From NCBI GenBank assembly GCA_903921205.1, contig CAIXPF010000081.1, positions 1 through 44,699 on the forward strand: DNA of 44,699 nucleotides, read 5' to 3'. This document shows, piece after piece, positions 23,110-32,366 of the stretch (position 1 is the first letter of the stretch; each line of letters begins with the position of its first letter). The stretch comes from an uncultured Acidimicrobiia bacterium (GTDB taxonomy: Bacteria > Actinomycetota > Acidimicrobiia > Acidimicrobiales > CAIXPF01). A model generated the notes under the pieces. That model made no database searches, was not told the DNA's origin, and worked only from the letters and a program-made list of their open reading frames with translations. Made by a program: the position numbers and the translations under genes.

Positions 23110-24963
23110 TCAGCGCGGCCCCTTCATCTGCTTGCGGGCCCGGGCCCGTTGGGTGGCGTCGATGATCACCTTGCGCAGGCGGACGACGCTGGGCGTCACC
23201 TCGACGCACTCGTCGTCGGCGATGAACTCGAGGGCCTGTTCGAGGGTCATGGCCCTGGGCGGGATCAGCTTGACGAAGTCCTCCGCCGTGGCGGAACGGA
23301 TGTTGGTGACCTTCTTCTCCCGGCAGATGTTGACGTCCATGTCCTCGGCCCGGGCGTTCTCGCCCACGATCATGCCTTCGTAGACATCGGCACCGGGGGC
23401 GATGAACAGCGTCGCCCGCTCCTGGATCTGCTCGATGGCGTAGCCGGTGGTGGTCCCCAGACGGTCGGCGACGATCGAACCGGTGGGACGCATGCGGATC
23501 TCGCCGGCCCAGGGGTCCCAACCATCGAAGACGTGGTTCAGCACGCCGGTGCCACGGGTCTCGGTCATGAACTCGGTGCGGACCCCGATGAGGCCACGGG
23601 CCGGGACCCGCCAGTCCATGCGGACCCAACCGACGCCCTGGGGCAGCACCTGCTCCATGCGGCCCTTGCGTACCGACAGCAGCTGGGTCACCGCGCCGAG
23701 GTACTCCTCGGGGACGTCGACCGATACCCGTTCGACCGGCTCGTGGACCTTGCCGTCGATCTCGCGGGTGAGCACCTGCGGCTTGCCCACGGTGAGCTCG
23801 AAGCCCTCGCGGCGCATCATCTCGACCAGCACGGCGAGCTGCAGCTCGCCGCGGCCCTGGACCTCCCACTGGTCGGGGCGGTCGGTGTTGGCGACGCGCA
23901 GCGAGACGTTGCCGATCAGCTCGGAGTCGAGCCGGTTCTTGACCAGACGGGCGGTCAGCTTCTTGCCGTCCCGGCCGGCGAGCGGCGACGTGTTGATGCC
24001 GATGGTCATCGACAGCGACGGTTCGTCGACGGTGACCCGCGGCAACGGCCGGGGATCGACCGGGTCGGCCAGGGTCTCGCCGATGGTGACGTCGGACAGC
24101 CCGGCCACGGCGATGATCTCGCCGGGACCGGCCTCGTCGGCGTCGACCCGCTCGTGGCTCTCGGTGACGTACAGGGCGGACAGCTTGACCAGCTCGACCT
24201 TGCCGTCGAGCCGGCACCAGGCCACCGATTGGTTGCGCTTGAGGTAGCCGTGCTGGATGCGGCACATCGCCAGGCGGCCCAGGTAGGGCGAGGCGTCGAG
24301 GTTCGTGACCAGGGCGGCGAAGGGATGGTCGGGGTCGTAGGACGGTGCCGGGATGTGCTCGATCAGCTTCTCGAACAGCGGCTGCAGGTCGGTGCCGGGC
24401 ACGGCGAGGTCGAGGGTGGCGGTGCCGGCACGGGCGTTGGTGTACACCACCGGGAAGTCGAGATGGTGGTCGGCGTGGGCGAGGTCGAGGAACAGCGAGC
24501 CGATCTCGTCGAGCACCTCGTCGATGCGGGCGTCGGGACGGTCGATCTTGTTGACCACCACCATCACCGGCAGGTCGCGCTCGAGGGCCTTGCGCAGCAC
24601 GAAACGGGTCTGCGGCAGGGGCCCTTCGGAGGCGTCGACCAGCAGCAGGACGCCGTCCACCATGGTCAGGCCGCGCTCGACCTCACCACCGAAGTCGGCG
24701 TGACCGGGGGTGTCCACGATGTTGATCTTCACCGGGGTGCCGTCGGGGCCGGTCCAGCGCACCGCAGTGTTCTTGGCCAGGATGGTGATGCCCTTCTCTC
24801 GCTCGAGATCCATCGAGTCCATGACGCGCTCGACGTCTGCGGAGGAGCCGGCGCGGATGCTGCCCGCTTGGCGCAACATGGCGTCGACCAAGGTCGTCTT
24901 GCCGTGGTCGACGTGGGCCACGATGGCCACGTTGCGCAGGTGGGAAACGGTGCGTGAGGTCAT
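23110..24963 (-). CDS. typA: Ribosome-associated GTPase TypA/BipA
   Basis: A 617-residue translational GTPase involved in ribosome assembly and stress adaptation. G1 is AHVDHGKTT (15-23), G3 DTPGHADF, G4 NKIDRPDA. Switch I and the [13 protein letters not shown] segment are intact. Domain II, the EF-G-like domains, and the BipA-specific C-terminal domain ([29 protein letters not shown]) follow in order. The ATG at 24963 is the family start ([20 protein letters not shown]). A TAGGGT box lies 35 nt upstream rather than at the leaderless position, so this mRNA may have a short leader. Confidence 0.97.
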   Translation of the reverse strand: MTSRTVSHLRNVAIVAHVDHGKTTLVDAMLRQAGSIRAGSSADVERVMDSMDLEREKGITILAKNTAVRWTGPDGTPVKINIVDTPGHADFGGEVERGLTMVDGVLLLVDASEGPLPQTRFVLRKALERDLPVMVVVNKIDRPDARIDEVLDEIGSLFLDLAHADHHLDFPVVYTNARAGTATLDLAVPGTDLQPLFEKLIEHIPAPSYDPDHPFAALVTNLDASPYLGRLAMCRIQHGYLKRNQSVAWCRLDGKVELVKLSALYVTESHERVDADEAGPGEIIAVAGLSDVTIGETLADPVDPRPLPRVTVDEPSLSMTIGINTSPLAGRDGKKLTARLVKNRLDSELIGNVSLRVANTDRPDQWEVQGRGELQLAVLVEMMRREGFELTVGKPQVLTREIDGKVHEPVERVSVDVPEEYLGAVTQLLSVRKGRMEQVLPQGVGWVRMDWRVPARGLIGVRTEFMTETRGTGVLNHVFDGWDPWAGEIRMRPTGSIVADRLGTTTGYAIEQIQERATLFIAPGADVYEGMIVGENARAEDMDVNICREKKVTNIRSATAEDFVKLIPPRAMTLEQALEFIADDECVEVTPSVVRLRKVIIDATQRARARKQMKGPR

Positions 24964-25062
24964 ATGCTCGCCGGTGAACGTGAGAATGGGGCCGGGTAAC
25001 CCTAGTGGGTACTCGCCGATTCTCCCGCTGCCGTGGCCGCGCCGCCGCAGCGGCTGTGACTC

Positions 25063-25119
25063 ATGACCGAGGAAGTCGCTGCCGATACCTACGAGGTGGT
25101 GCGAGGCTTGAACCCGTGA
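25063..25119 (+). CDS. Possible 18-codon leader ORF before the protease
   Basis: ATG at 25063 begins an 18-residue frame ([18 protein letters not shown]) whose TGA overlaps the protease GTG as GTGA. It may promote re-initiation on a start codon with only a modest GAGG site. Chance is possible. Confidence 0.3.
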   Translation: MTEEVAADTYEVVRGLNP

Positions 25120-27392
25120 GAGGACCTTCCCGTCGGCCGTTGCGTCTGCCGCGCGTCGCCGCTGCGCTGCTCGGTGCCGGTGCGCTGGTGGCGTCGGTGT
25201 TCACCACCGCCGCAGTGGCCGAGACCGCGTCCGGCGGACGCTCGGCCGAGCTGCCCGTAGCATCCGGTGTCGACCCTTCCGCGGCCGAGGTACCCCTCGG
25301 CGAGCGGCCCGGCTGGCCGTCGGCGGGGGCGACCCCGGCGGTGGTCGAGTCGCTGCCGGCGAAGTTGCCGAGCGGCGGGATCACCCCGCAGATCGTCGGC
25401 GGCGGTACCTCCACCCGCGTCCCCGCGGCGTCGGTTGCGCTGGTGGTCTTCGTCGACCCGGACACCTCGGAAGGCTTCAGCTGCAGCGGCACGCTGGTGG
25501 CCGCCCAGTGGATCCTCACGGCCGGGCACTGCCTGGTGAAGTACGTCTCCGGGAGCCCGGTGCGGGTGGCCAACGACCCTGCCGGGTACCAGGTGTACGT
25601 CGGGAGCGGGCTGTCGGGCACTGCCCGTTCCGTCGACCAGGTCGTGCTCAACGACGGCTACCTCGCCCGCCCGTCGTCGGAGGACGTGCCCGGCTACCGC
25701 AAGAGCGACAACACCTGGGAACCCGGTGCCTACGACGTGCCGAACTACAACGGCACCGACGACTTCGGCCTGCTGCACCTGACCACCGCGCCGTCCGCCA
25801 GCCCGGTGCCGCTGGCCACCGACGACCTGCTGAGTCAGAGCGGACGTACCGTGTGGGCCGCGGGCTGGGGCCTGACGGTGGGCAACGGCAGCAGCGGTTC
25901 GGCGACGCTGCAGGAGGCGGCCATGACCGTCGCCAACTCGACCTACTGCGAGATCGCCTGGTCGCCGCTCGAGGACGGCAGCGGCTCGCGCCTGCCGTCG
26001 CCGGTCAGCTACTTCAGTGCAGGCCCGAACACCTGCTACTACGGCGCGACCACCGCCACCTGCAACGGCGACTCCGGCGGGCCGGTCATGAGCCAGGACG
26101 AGGGTGGGGCCTGGTGGTTGGTGGCCACCATCAGCGGTGGTGCCGCAGGGTGTCCGGTCAACACGCCCTACGTCGGTGTGCGCTCGCAGTTCATGGCGGC
26201 CTGGGTGGCGCTGCAGACCGGCCAGGCCCAGGACGGTCGGGTCGGGGAGAGCTTCAACGCCGTCGCCCCCCAGCGGATCATGGACTCCCGGGAAGGTGCC
26301 GGGGTGACGTTCATCCCGCCCACCGTGACCGATCCGACGGCGAACGCCGTCTACCTGCCGGTGCCCAGGCTGCCAGCGGGCTTCGTGACCCGACGTCCGG
26401 TGTACGGCCAGTACGGGGTGCCCGGCCTGCCCGTCGCCGGGGTGGCCGGGGTGGTCCTCAACGTGACCGTCGACCAGCCCACCTCAGCCGGCTTCGTGGC
26501 CGTCTACCCCTGTGCCGACGGCTGGGGTGGCACCTCGAGCGTGAACTTCGAGATCGGCCAGACGGTGGCCAACCTGGTGGTCTCCAAGGTCGATCGCAAC
26601 GGCGACATCTGCGTCTACGCCCACGCCGAGACCGCGGTGATCGTCGATCTGACCGGCTGGCTCGGCCCCCAACCCAGCACCACGACGACCGATTCAGACG
26701 CACCGACCCGGCTGCTCGACAGCCGTTCCAACCCGCGTCCGGCGGCCGGTTCGACGACAACGGTGCAGGTCACCGGGTCAGGAAAGGCCCCTGCCGGGTC
26801 ACGGGCGGCGGTGCTCAACGTCACCTCGGCCGACGCCGCGGCCGGCGGCTACGTCACGGTGTACCCGTGCGACCAGGCCCGGCCGACCGCCTCGAACCTC
26901 AACCCGGTGCCCGGGCGCGACATCCCCAATGCGGTCATGGTCAAGCTCGACGCGCTCGGTCGGGTCTGCCTTTACACGCAGGGGGCCACCCACCTGGTGG
27001 TCGACCTCAACGGGTGGGTCACCGACGGCACCCCGGGCACGGTGAAGACGCTTCGCCCGAGCCGGTTGCTCGACACGCGTTCGGCTGCACCGGGCCGGGT
27101 GGCGGCTGCGACACCGCTGCGGCTGCACGTCGCCGGCGTCGGGCGCCTGCCCGCCGCCGGACTGGACTCGGTGCTGTTGAACGTGACGGTCACGGAACCG
27201 TCCGGACCCGGCCACGTGACGGTGTACCCCTGCGGGGTGCTCCCGACGGCGTCGAACCTGAACTACCGGAGCGGGCAGACCGTGCCCAACGCGGTGATGG
27301 CCAAGGTCGACCCCGCCACCGGTGACGTGTGCCTGTGGTCGGTGGCGTCCACCCATCTGGTGGTCGATGTGACCGGGTTCGTGCGAACCTGA
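25116..27392 (+). CDS. Secreted trypsin-like serine protease with three YPC repeats
   Basis: A 758-residue exported protein. It has an N-terminal signal peptide (Arg-rich start, then [22 protein letters not shown]), a propeptide, and a chymotrypsin-fold domain (about 93-368). The catalytic triad is His138 (LTAGHC), Asp216 (DDFGLL) and Ser320 (CNGDSGGP). Activation probably frees Ile93 of IVGG. Three C-terminal repeats of about 110-140 residues follow. They share R-L-L-D-T/S-R, a V-L-N-V-T strand, a Y-P-C motif, T/S-SNLN or related, a C-V/L-Y/W, and a hydrophobic VVD-x-x-G-W end. They probably fold as beta-sandwiches that anchor the protease to the surface or substrate. The GTG at 25116 was chosen because the signal peptide begins there. 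Confidence 0.9.
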   Translation: MRGPSRRPLRLPRVAAALLGAGALVASVFTTAAVAETASGGRSAELPVASGVDPSAAEVPLGERPGWPSAGATPAVVESLPAKLPSGGITPQIVGGGTSTRVPAASVALVVFVDPDTSEGFSCSGTLVAAQWILTAGHCLVKYVSGSPVRVANDPAGYQVYVGSGLSGTARSVDQVVLNDGYLARPSSEDVPGYRKSDNTWEPGAYDVPNYNGTDDFGLLHLTTAPSASPVPLATDDLLSQSGRTVWAAGWGLTVGNGSSGSATLQEAAMTVANSTYCEIAWSPLEDGSGSRLPSPVSYFSAGPNTCYYGATTATCNGDSGGPVMSQDEGGAWWLVATISGGAAGCPVNTPYVGVRSQFMAAWVALQTGQAQDGRVGESFNAVAPQRIMDSREGAGVTFIPPTVTDPTANAVYLPVPRLPAGFVTRRPVYGQYGVPGLPVAGVAGVVLNVTVDQPTSAGFVAVYPCADGWGGTSSVNFEIGQTVANLVVSKVDRNGDICVYAHAETAVIVDLTGWLGPQPSTTTTDSDAPTRLLDSRSNPRPAAGSTTTVQVTGSGKAPAGSRAAVLNVTSADAAAGGYVTVYPCDQARPTASNLNPVPGRDIPNAVMVKLDALGRVCLYTQGATHLVVDLNGWVTDGTPGTVKTLRPSRLLDTRSAAPGRVAAATPLRLHVAGVGRLPAAGLDSVLLNVTVTEPSGPGHVTVYPCGVLPTASNLNYRSGQTVPNAVMAKVDPATGDVCLWSVASTHLVVDVTGFVRT
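26250..26666 (+). repeat. YPC repeat 1 of the protease
   Basis: Residues about 379-517. It begins at APQRIMDSR, has [16 protein letters not shown] and ICVYAHAE, and ends VDLTGWLG. It is the longest and most divergent of the three copies. Confidence 0.8.
26700..27023 (+). repeat. YPC repeat 2 of the protease
   Basis: Residues about 529-636. It begins at APTRLLDSR, has [25 protein letters not shown] and [11 protein letters not shown], and ends VDLNGWV. Confidence 0.85.
27057..27386 (+). repeat. YPC repeat 3 of the protease
   Basis: Residues about 648-757. It begins at PSRLLDTR, has [26 protein letters not shown] and [11 protein letters not shown], and ends VDVTGFV. Repeats 2 and 3 are the closest pair. 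Confidence 0.85.
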
Positions 27393-27397
27393 CGGGC

Positions 27398-27859
27398 GTG
27401 CACGCCGATCCATCGTCCAACCCGGTCGAACTGCCCGTCGTACGACTCGACCGTGCGCTGGAGCTGCCCCGGCCGGCCCGCCATGGCGACGCCGGGCTGG
27501 ACCTGCTGGCGGTGCACGACCTCGAGCTCGCGCCGGGCGGCGGTCGCGGCGTGGTGGGCACCGGCCTGGCGGTCGCCATCCCGTTCGGCTGCTGTGGGCT
27601 GATCCTGCCGCGCAGTGGGCTGGCCCGGAACCACGGGGTGACCTGCCTCAACACGCCCGGCCTCATCGACGCGGGCTACCGCGGCGAACTGCAGGTCCTG
27701 CTGGTGAACACCGACCCGACCGAGGCGTACACCGTTCGTCGTGGCGACCGGGTCGCCCAGCTGGTGGTCATGAGCTTCCAACCGGTGGCGTTCGTGGAGG
27801 TCGACGCCCTCGACGATTCCGAGCGCGGGGTCGCCGGGTGGGGACACAGCGGCCGTTGA
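27398..27859 (+). CDS. dut: dUTP diphosphatase
   Basis: A 153-residue trimeric dUTPase that hydrolyses dUTP to dUMP, keeping uracil out of DNA and feeding dTMP synthesis. Motif 1 is HGDAGLDLLA, motif 2 PRSGLARNHG, motif 3 NTPGLIDAGYRGELQVLLVN, motif 4 RRGDRVAQLV, and the C-terminal motif 5 is RGVAGWGHSG, a variant of the usual GFGSTG P-loop-like arm. The GTG at 27398 lies 6 nt after the protease stop with no clear Shine-Dalgarno, so read-through coupling from the protease gene is likely. Confidence 0.93.
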   Translation: MHADPSSNPVELPVVRLDRALELPRPARHGDAGLDLLAVHDLELAPGGGRGVVGTGLAVAIPFGCCGLILPRSGLARNHGVTCLNTPGLIDAGYRGELQVLLVNTDPTEAYTVRRGDRVAQLVVMSFQPVAFVEVDALDDSERGVAGWGHSGR

Positions 27860-27902
27860 CCTGCGGGCGGAACGCGACGATCGGGCGACGGGGGAGCGCA
27901 TC

Positions 27903-28526
27903 ATGGCCCTGATGGTCGACGAGGCGCGTTGGTGGTGGCGGGAACGACGTTGGGCCCACCTGGCGTCGGACCTCGACCTCGAGGAGCTGCACCGTTTCGC
28001 CGCGCACCTCGGTCTGCACCGGGTGTCCTTCGGCGGCGACCACTACGACGTCACCGAGGAACAGCGGCAGGCCGCGATCGCTGCCGGTGTCGAGGCGGTC
28101 CCCGCCCGTGAGCTGGTCCGCCGGTTGCACGGCAGCGGGTTGCGTCGCGCCGCCCGGTCGGGTTCGCACCGCTGGGCGTGGGTGGCGGACAACGTGTGGG
28201 ACCCCGCCGCCGGCCCCGACGACGGTCCGGCGGTCCGGCTCGCCGCCGCGCTGGGGTGGCGGGCCCCCGAGCCGGTGGCCGCCTACCTGGCCGAGGTGGG
28301 CCGGGCGTGGGTCGCCGAGCCGTTCGCCGTGCGGGTGCTGGTACGACCTGCGGAGCTGGCCCTGCTGCTGTACGACCCGACCGACCGGGACGACCGGGTG
28401 GTGGCCGATCTCGCCCTGCCTGCGACACCGGTGGCGGTCACCGGGTGCTGGATCACCGCGCCGGCCGCGGTCCGGTTGCTCGAGCTCTTCATCTCCGCCC
28501 CGGATCTGCCGATACCACGGAGGTGA
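27903..28526 (+). CDS. DUF4031 domain protein
   Basis: A 207-residue soluble protein. The N-terminal ~85 residues match DUF4031: MALMVDEARWWW, then WAHLASDLDLEELHRFAAHL, GLHRVSFGGDHYDVTEEQR. The following 120 residues (from about SGSHRWAWVADNVWDP) are hydrophobic/Arg-rich and unassigned. GGGGGAG lies 6 nt before the ATG. It follows dut in the same direction. The function of the family is not known to me. Confidence 0.8.
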   Translation: MALMVDEARWWWRERRWAHLASDLDLEELHRFAAHLGLHRVSFGGDHYDVTEEQRQAAIAAGVEAVPARELVRRLHGSGLRRAARSGSHRWAWVADNVWDPAAGPDDGPAVRLAAALGWRAPEPVAAYLAEVGRAWVAEPFAVRVLVRPAELALLLYDPTDRDDRVVADLALPATPVAVTGCWITAPAAVRLLELFISAPDLPIPRR

Positions 28527-28620
28527 GGGTGGGCAATGCCTGCCGTGGTCCGGCTGCGTGGGCGCAGCGGGGCTGCGGTCACCTTCGCGTTGCATCGGCG
28601 AGCAGGGTGGAAGGTACGAG

Positions 28621-28839
28621 ATGACGCAGTGGCTCCGTGACCAGGTGCTGGCCTGGCGAATCGCGATCGGCCTGGTGGCAACCGCAGTCGTGATGCTGGC
28701 CCAGCCCGCGCCGTGGGTATTGGCCCTCGGCATCGCCGGGGTGTGGCCGGTCGGGGTGGTGGCATGCCTGCCGGTCAGCCGGCGGGCAGAACCGGTTCGC
28801 CGGCGCATCGTGCGGTCCGGCCGCACCTACGCCGTCTGA
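28621..28839 (+). CDS. Small hypothetical membrane protein
   Basis: A 72-residue protein with two hydrophobic segments (AWRIAIGLVATAVVMLAQP and VLALGIAGVWPVGVVACLPV) and a basic C-terminus (RRAEPVRRRIVRSGR), suggesting a two-TM hairpin with both ends cytoplasmic. GGAAGG lies 7 nt before the ATG. It is convergent with the PPOX gene, with a 4-nt gap. No family is recognised. Confidence 0.6.
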   Translation: MTQWLRDQVLAWRIAIGLVATAVVMLAQPAPWVLALGIAGVWPVGVVACLPVSRRAEPVRRRIVRSGRTYAV

Positions 28840-28843
28840 TGGA

Positions 28844-29383
28844 TCAGCCCGCGCCGACCGCGGGCGCGGTGCCGGGGCGCTCCGCGGCGGCCTGCTGGTG
28901 CTCCCGGTCGGCTCGTTTGCCGCGGTAGACCCGCATGTCGATGGCCCGGACGGCATTGGGTCTGTCCTGCGGTTCGAGCCGGAACAGCATGCGGGGTTCC
29001 GTGCGCATGTTGGCCACGAAGGCCGCAACGGCGCCGTCGTTGGCCGGGTCGCCGCGGCCGACGTACTTGTCGGCCAGACGGCCGGAGATCGGCCAGATGT
29101 CGAACGCCGGCTGACGGAGGGCCTCGGCGAGGCCGTCGACCCCGACATGGCCGGCCACCGGGGTCAGCGCCTCGATGCACAACGAGGCGCGCGGGTCGGC
29201 CTCGAGCTGACGGCACCACACCCGATTGGTGGTGCCGGTCAGCCAGAACGCCCCCCGCTCGCCGTCGGTGGCGTCCCACAACCACCACACCGGCACGCTG
29301 TAGGGCATGCCGTTGCGGCGCAGGGTGGACAACACCCCGATGTGCGGTTCGCGCAGGAACGCCTCGAGGACCTCGGGTTGCAT
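28844..29383 (-). CDS. PPOX-class (split-barrel) flavin/F420 protein
   Basis: A 179-residue pyridoxamine-5'-phosphate-oxidase-fold protein. It has the N-terminal MQPEVLEAFLREPHIGVLST, then RRNGMPYSVPVWWLWD, FWLTGTTNRVWCRQLEADPR and ASLCIEALTPVAGHVGVDG, typical of actinobacterial F420- or FMN-binding split barrels. It differs clearly from PdxH at 15736. It is the third gene of an operon with the alpha/beta hydrolase and the LLM monooxygenase, and may reduce or bind a flavin for the LLM enzyme (inference). The ATG at 29383 lies 26 nt after the hydrolase stop. Confidence 0.82.
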   Translation of the reverse strand: MQPEVLEAFLREPHIGVLSTLRRNGMPYSVPVWWLWDATDGERGAFWLTGTTNRVWCRQLEADPRASLCIEALTPVAGHVGVDGLAEALRQPAFDIWPISGRLADKYVGRGDPANDGAVAAFVANMRTEPRMLFRLEPQDRPNAVRAIDMRVYRGKRADREHQQAAAERPGTAPAVGAG

Positions 29384-29409
29384 GCGCGGCACGGCCGGTC
29401 CCGACCCGC

Positions 29410-30210
29410 TCAGCCGAGCAGGCCGGCAACCGCCGCGGCGGTGGCCTCCGGCTGTTCGTAGGGCAGCATGTGGGCGGCGCCCTCGACGATCCGCAGTTCG
29501 GCGGCGGTGGCCGTCAGCAACTCCCGGTAACGCTCGGCGTAGACGGTCGGCAGCAGCTTGTCCGCCGCCCCCCACACCAGCACCGTCGGGGTGGTGACCC
29601 GGTACAGGCGCTTGGACAGCCGGCGGTTGGGGATGGGGAACAGGATCTTGCCGGCCGTGCCCAGCTTGCGGGCATTGCCCACCAGGAAGCGCTTGAGCGC
29701 GTCGTCGTCGGCGAAGTCCAGCCCGGCGGTCAGCACCTTCTCGCCGCCTCTCGGGTCGGCGAAGAGCACCTCGGCCAACTCGAAGGGCAGCATGGCGAAG
29801 ATGTCCGGAACCGGATGGTCGTCGAGCCACAGCCCGGCGGCGGCCAGCAGCGCCAGCCCACGCAGACCGGCGGGGTTGATGGCCGCCATCTCGGCGGCGA
29901 TCATGCCCCCCATCGAATGGCCGGCCAGGAAGGGCCGTTCGAGACCGAGTGCGTCGACGAGGTCCCAGCCGTGCAGGGTGAAGTCGAGCATGTCCTCGAT
30001 CCGGGTCTCGGTCATCTCCTCGCCGAAGCCCGGCCATTCCGGTGCGAACACCGCGAACCGCTCGGCGAGGTGGTCGAGCACCGGTTCGGTGGGCAGCAGC
30101 CCGCCGGCGCCGTGCAGGTAGAGCAGCGGCGGGTTGTCCTCCGCCCCCATGGTGCGGACCTTGGCCTCGATGCCGCGCCGTGTGGTGACGGTGCGGACAG
30201 CGACGCTCAC
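29410..30210 (-). CDS. Alpha/beta hydrolase
   Basis: A 266-residue alpha/beta hydrolase-fold enzyme. The oxyanion HG motif is LYLHGAGG, the nucleophile elbow is LAGHSMGGM, the acid lies near VLVWGAADKLLPT, and the His is in VEGAAHMLPYEQP. The GTG start overlaps the LLM stop as GTGA, with GAGGGGG upstream, so it is coupled to the monooxygenase. A pairing of LLM oxygenase and hydrolase suits a degradative step such as ester or lactone hydrolysis; this is inference. Confidence 0.9.
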   Translation of the reverse strand: MSVAVRTVTTRRGIEAKVRTMGAEDNPPLLYLHGAGGLLPTEPVLDHLAERFAVFAPEWPGFGEEMTETRIEDMLDFTLHGWDLVDALGLERPFLAGHSMGGMIAAEMAAINPAGLRGLALLAAAGLWLDDHPVPDIFAMLPFELAEVLFADPRGGEKVLTAGLDFADDDALKRFLVGNARKLGTAGKILFPIPNRRLSKRLYRVTTPTVLVWGAADKLLPTVYAERYRELLTATAAELRIVEGAAHMLPYEQPEATAAAVAGLLG

Positions 30211-31481
30211 AGCACCCCCTCGGGGGTGTCGGGGTAACGGCGGGCGTGGTTCAGGTCGTCGCCCTCGTGGCGGACCCGGTTGGCCAGCGGCTTGCACCAC
30301 CACTGCTCGGCGTCGTGGTCGGGCCAGATGTTGCGCAGCCGGGGCATGACCTTCTCGGCGAACAGCTGCGTCGAGTACCGGGTCTTCCAGTCGGGCATGT
30401 CGCCGACGCTCATCAGACAGAACACCGTGCCGACCCGCAGCGAGGTGGCCAGGTACTCCATCTGCTCGGCCACGGTGTCGGGGCTACCGGCGATGACGAA
30501 GCCGCCGTCGACGAGGTCCTTCCAGGTGAGCTTGGTGAACATCTCCATGTTCTCCTTGCGCAGCTGGTTGAGCTTGCCGGCCTTGATGGTGTCGACCGTG
30601 CGGTACCCGGCCGGGTCGGAGAAGCCCGGGTACACGTGCAGACACCGGTTGAAGAAGTACAGCACGTGCTCGGCGTAGAGCTTTTCGGCCTCTTCGTCGG
30701 TGTCGGCGACGCACATGATCTGGGCGAAGCTGGTGCGGTACGGCGAGTCGTCGCGGTCGCCGCGTTCGGCCTGTCGCTCCCAGAACCCGTCGAGCAGGGC
30801 TTTGCCGCCCTTGTACCCGTTGAAGCTGAGGTAGCTGTAGTTGTAATCGTGGTCGAGGCAGAAGTCCCACGTCTCGATCGAGCCGCCGCCGGGGATGTAG
30901 ATGGGCGGGTGCGGCTTCTGCACCGGCTTGGGCCACAGGTTCACGTAGCGCAGCTGGTTGTACTTGCCGTCGAACGCGAACACCTCGTCGCGGGTCCACG
31001 CCTGGATGATCATGTCGTGGGCCTCGGCGTACTTGTCGCGGGTGAGCGCCGGGATCTGGCCGTAGGTGAAGTTGGTGTCCATGGCGGTGCCCACCGGGAA
31101 GCCGGCCACCAGCCGGCCGCCGGAGATGCAGTCGAGCATGGCGAACTCCTCGGCGACCCGCAGCGGCGGGTTGTACAGGGCGATGGAGTTGCCGATGACG
31201 CAGATCGCTGCGTCGGAGGTGCGCCGGGCCAGGCCGGCGGCGATGATGTTGGGGGAGGGCATCAGGCCGTAGGCGTTCTGATGGTGCTCGTTGCAGCCGA
31301 TGCCGTCGAAGCCGAGCGACTCGGCGAACTCGAGCTGGTCGAGGTACATGTTGTAGAGCTCGTGGCCCTTCTCGGGGTCGAACAGCGTGTTGGGGATGTC
31401 GACCCATACCGATCGGTATTTCTCTCGGAAGTCCTCCGGCAGATACGGCCACGGCTGCAGGTTGAACCAGACGAACTTCAT
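30207..31481 (-). CDS. LLM-class flavin-dependent monooxygenase
   Basis: A 424-residue luciferase-like TIM-barrel enzyme of the larger FMN-dependent type (alkanal or limonene monooxygenase-like). It opens MKFVWFNLQPWPYLPEDF, has SLGFDGIGCNEHHQNAYG, VGNSIALYNPPLRVAEEFA, LDCISGGRLVAGFPVGT and PHPPIYIPGGGSIE, the usual barrel elements. The C-terminus (DWKTRYSTQLFAEKVMPRL) is typical. AGGAAG precedes the ATG by 4 nt. It heads the three-gene operon; the substrate is unknown. Confidence 0.88.
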   Translation of the reverse strand: MKFVWFNLQPWPYLPEDFREKYRSVWVDIPNTLFDPEKGHELYNMYLDQLEFAESLGFDGIGCNEHHQNAYGLMPSPNIIAAGLARRTSDAAICVIGNSIALYNPPLRVAEEFAMLDCISGGRLVAGFPVGTAMDTNFTYGQIPALTRDKYAEAHDMIIQAWTRDEVFAFDGKYNQLRYVNLWPKPVQKPHPPIYIPGGGSIETWDFCLDHDYNYSYLSFNGYKGGKALLDGFWERQAERGDRDDSPYRTSFAQIMCVADTDEEAEKLYAEHVLYFFNRCLHVYPGFSDPAGYRTVDTIKAGKLNQLRKENMEMFTKLTWKDLVDGGFVIAGSPDTVAEQMEYLATSLRVGTVFCLMSVGDMPDWKTRYSTQLFAEKVMPRLRNIWPDHDAEQWWCKPLANRVRHEGDDLNHARRYPDTPEGVL

Positions 31482-31654
31482 GAGCTTCCTACCCCCCTGT
31501 GAACGGTTGCCCGGTGCCCGGTGCCTCGGCATGTTCGCCTCGGCGACAAGGTACGACGCGACGATACCGGGTGTCCGTCCGGCGGATCAGGCGAAGTGCG
31601 GGCGGTCTGGGGCGCTGTCTGGTGCACGCGCCCGGCCTGGTGAAGACTGTCGGG

Positions 31655-32245
31655 GTGGACAACCCTGGCGATTCCGACCCCACCACCGAACTCGCCCGGT
31701 TCGAGGAGCTCGCCCGGCGGCGACGGACGAACCTCCGTATCGACGTCGGTCGGCCGGTGCCGGAGGCGTTGGTCCGTCGCCTCTGCGATGTGGCCCAATG
31801 GGCCCCGAACCACCATCGCAGCTGGCCGTGGCGATTTGCCGCCCTCACCGGCGATGCCCGTCGCCGTCTCGGCGCGGTGGTCGCCGAGGACCTGCGGGCC
31901 GTTGCCGCGTCGCCGGAGAAGATCGCCAAGGCCGAGGGCAAGTACCTGCGGGCCCCGCTGATGCTGGCCGTGGCCGTGGGCCACGGGGCCGATGACGGCG
32001 ACGAGCGCCGGGTCGAGGACCGCGACGCAGTGGCGGCCGGGATCCAGAACCTGTTGCTCGGGGCCACCGCTGCCGGGCTGGCGAGCTACTGGGGGAGCGG
32101 GGCCGTGCTGGGTCTCGACGGGGTCCGGGCGCTGTGCGGGTTCGCCCCGACCGATACCCTGGTGGCCATGATCTACCTCGGCTACCCCCTCGGTGAGGTG
32201 CCGGCCCCGGCTCGGCCCGATCCGGTCCTGCACCTGGTGTCCTGA
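31655..32245 (+). CDS. Nitroreductase family FMN protein
   Basis: A 196-residue nitroreductase-fold protein. The FMN phosphate contact RRRRTNLRIDVGRPV, the helix RRLCDVAQWAPNHHRSWPW, the central DAVAAGIQNLLLGATAAGL and YLGYPLGEVPAP are the family landmarks. The exact reductase substrate is unknown. I used the GTG at 31655; in-frame GTGs at 31640 and 31622 are alternatives. No Shine-Dalgarno or leaderless -10 box clearly marks any of them. Confidence 0.85.
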   Translation: MDNPGDSDPTTELARFEELARRRRTNLRIDVGRPVPEALVRRLCDVAQWAPNHHRSWPWRFAALTGDARRRLGAVVAEDLRAVAASPEKIAKAEGKYLRAPLMLAVAVGHGADDGDERRVEDRDAVAAGIQNLLLGATAAGLASYWGSGAVLGLDGVRALCGFAPTDTLVAMIYLGYPLGEVPAPARPDPVLHLVS

Positions 32246-32317
32246 GCCGAGGCACACCTCGGGCCGGTTTGCCCGGATCGGCGGTTGGGCCGGGACGGGC
32301 CCCACTGACCGGACATA

Positions 32318-32333
32318 TGACACAAATGCGTCA
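32318..32333 (+). promoter_or_regulatory. Imperfect palindrome upstream of the response regulator
   Basis: TGACAC-AAAT-GCGTCA is a near-palindrome (5 of 6 bases pair per arm) in an unusually AT-rich patch. It lies 19 nt before the -10 box, overlapping the -35 region, so it could be an operator. Confidence 0.3.
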
Positions 32334-32352
32334 ATTGGTGGGGTTGGGCCAC

Positions 32353-32358
32353 TAGCCT
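32353..32358 (+). promoter_or_regulatory. Putative leaderless -10 of the response regulator
   Basis: TAGCCT, 8 nt before the GTG at 32367. A GGAGG between them could instead serve the in-frame GTG at 32379. Confidence 0.45.
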
Positions 32359-32366
32359 GCGGAGGA

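Noticed and set aside
22714-24957. 747-codon plus-strand frame across orn and typA
   Set aside because: Antisense to typA and orn, which have clear motifs throughout.
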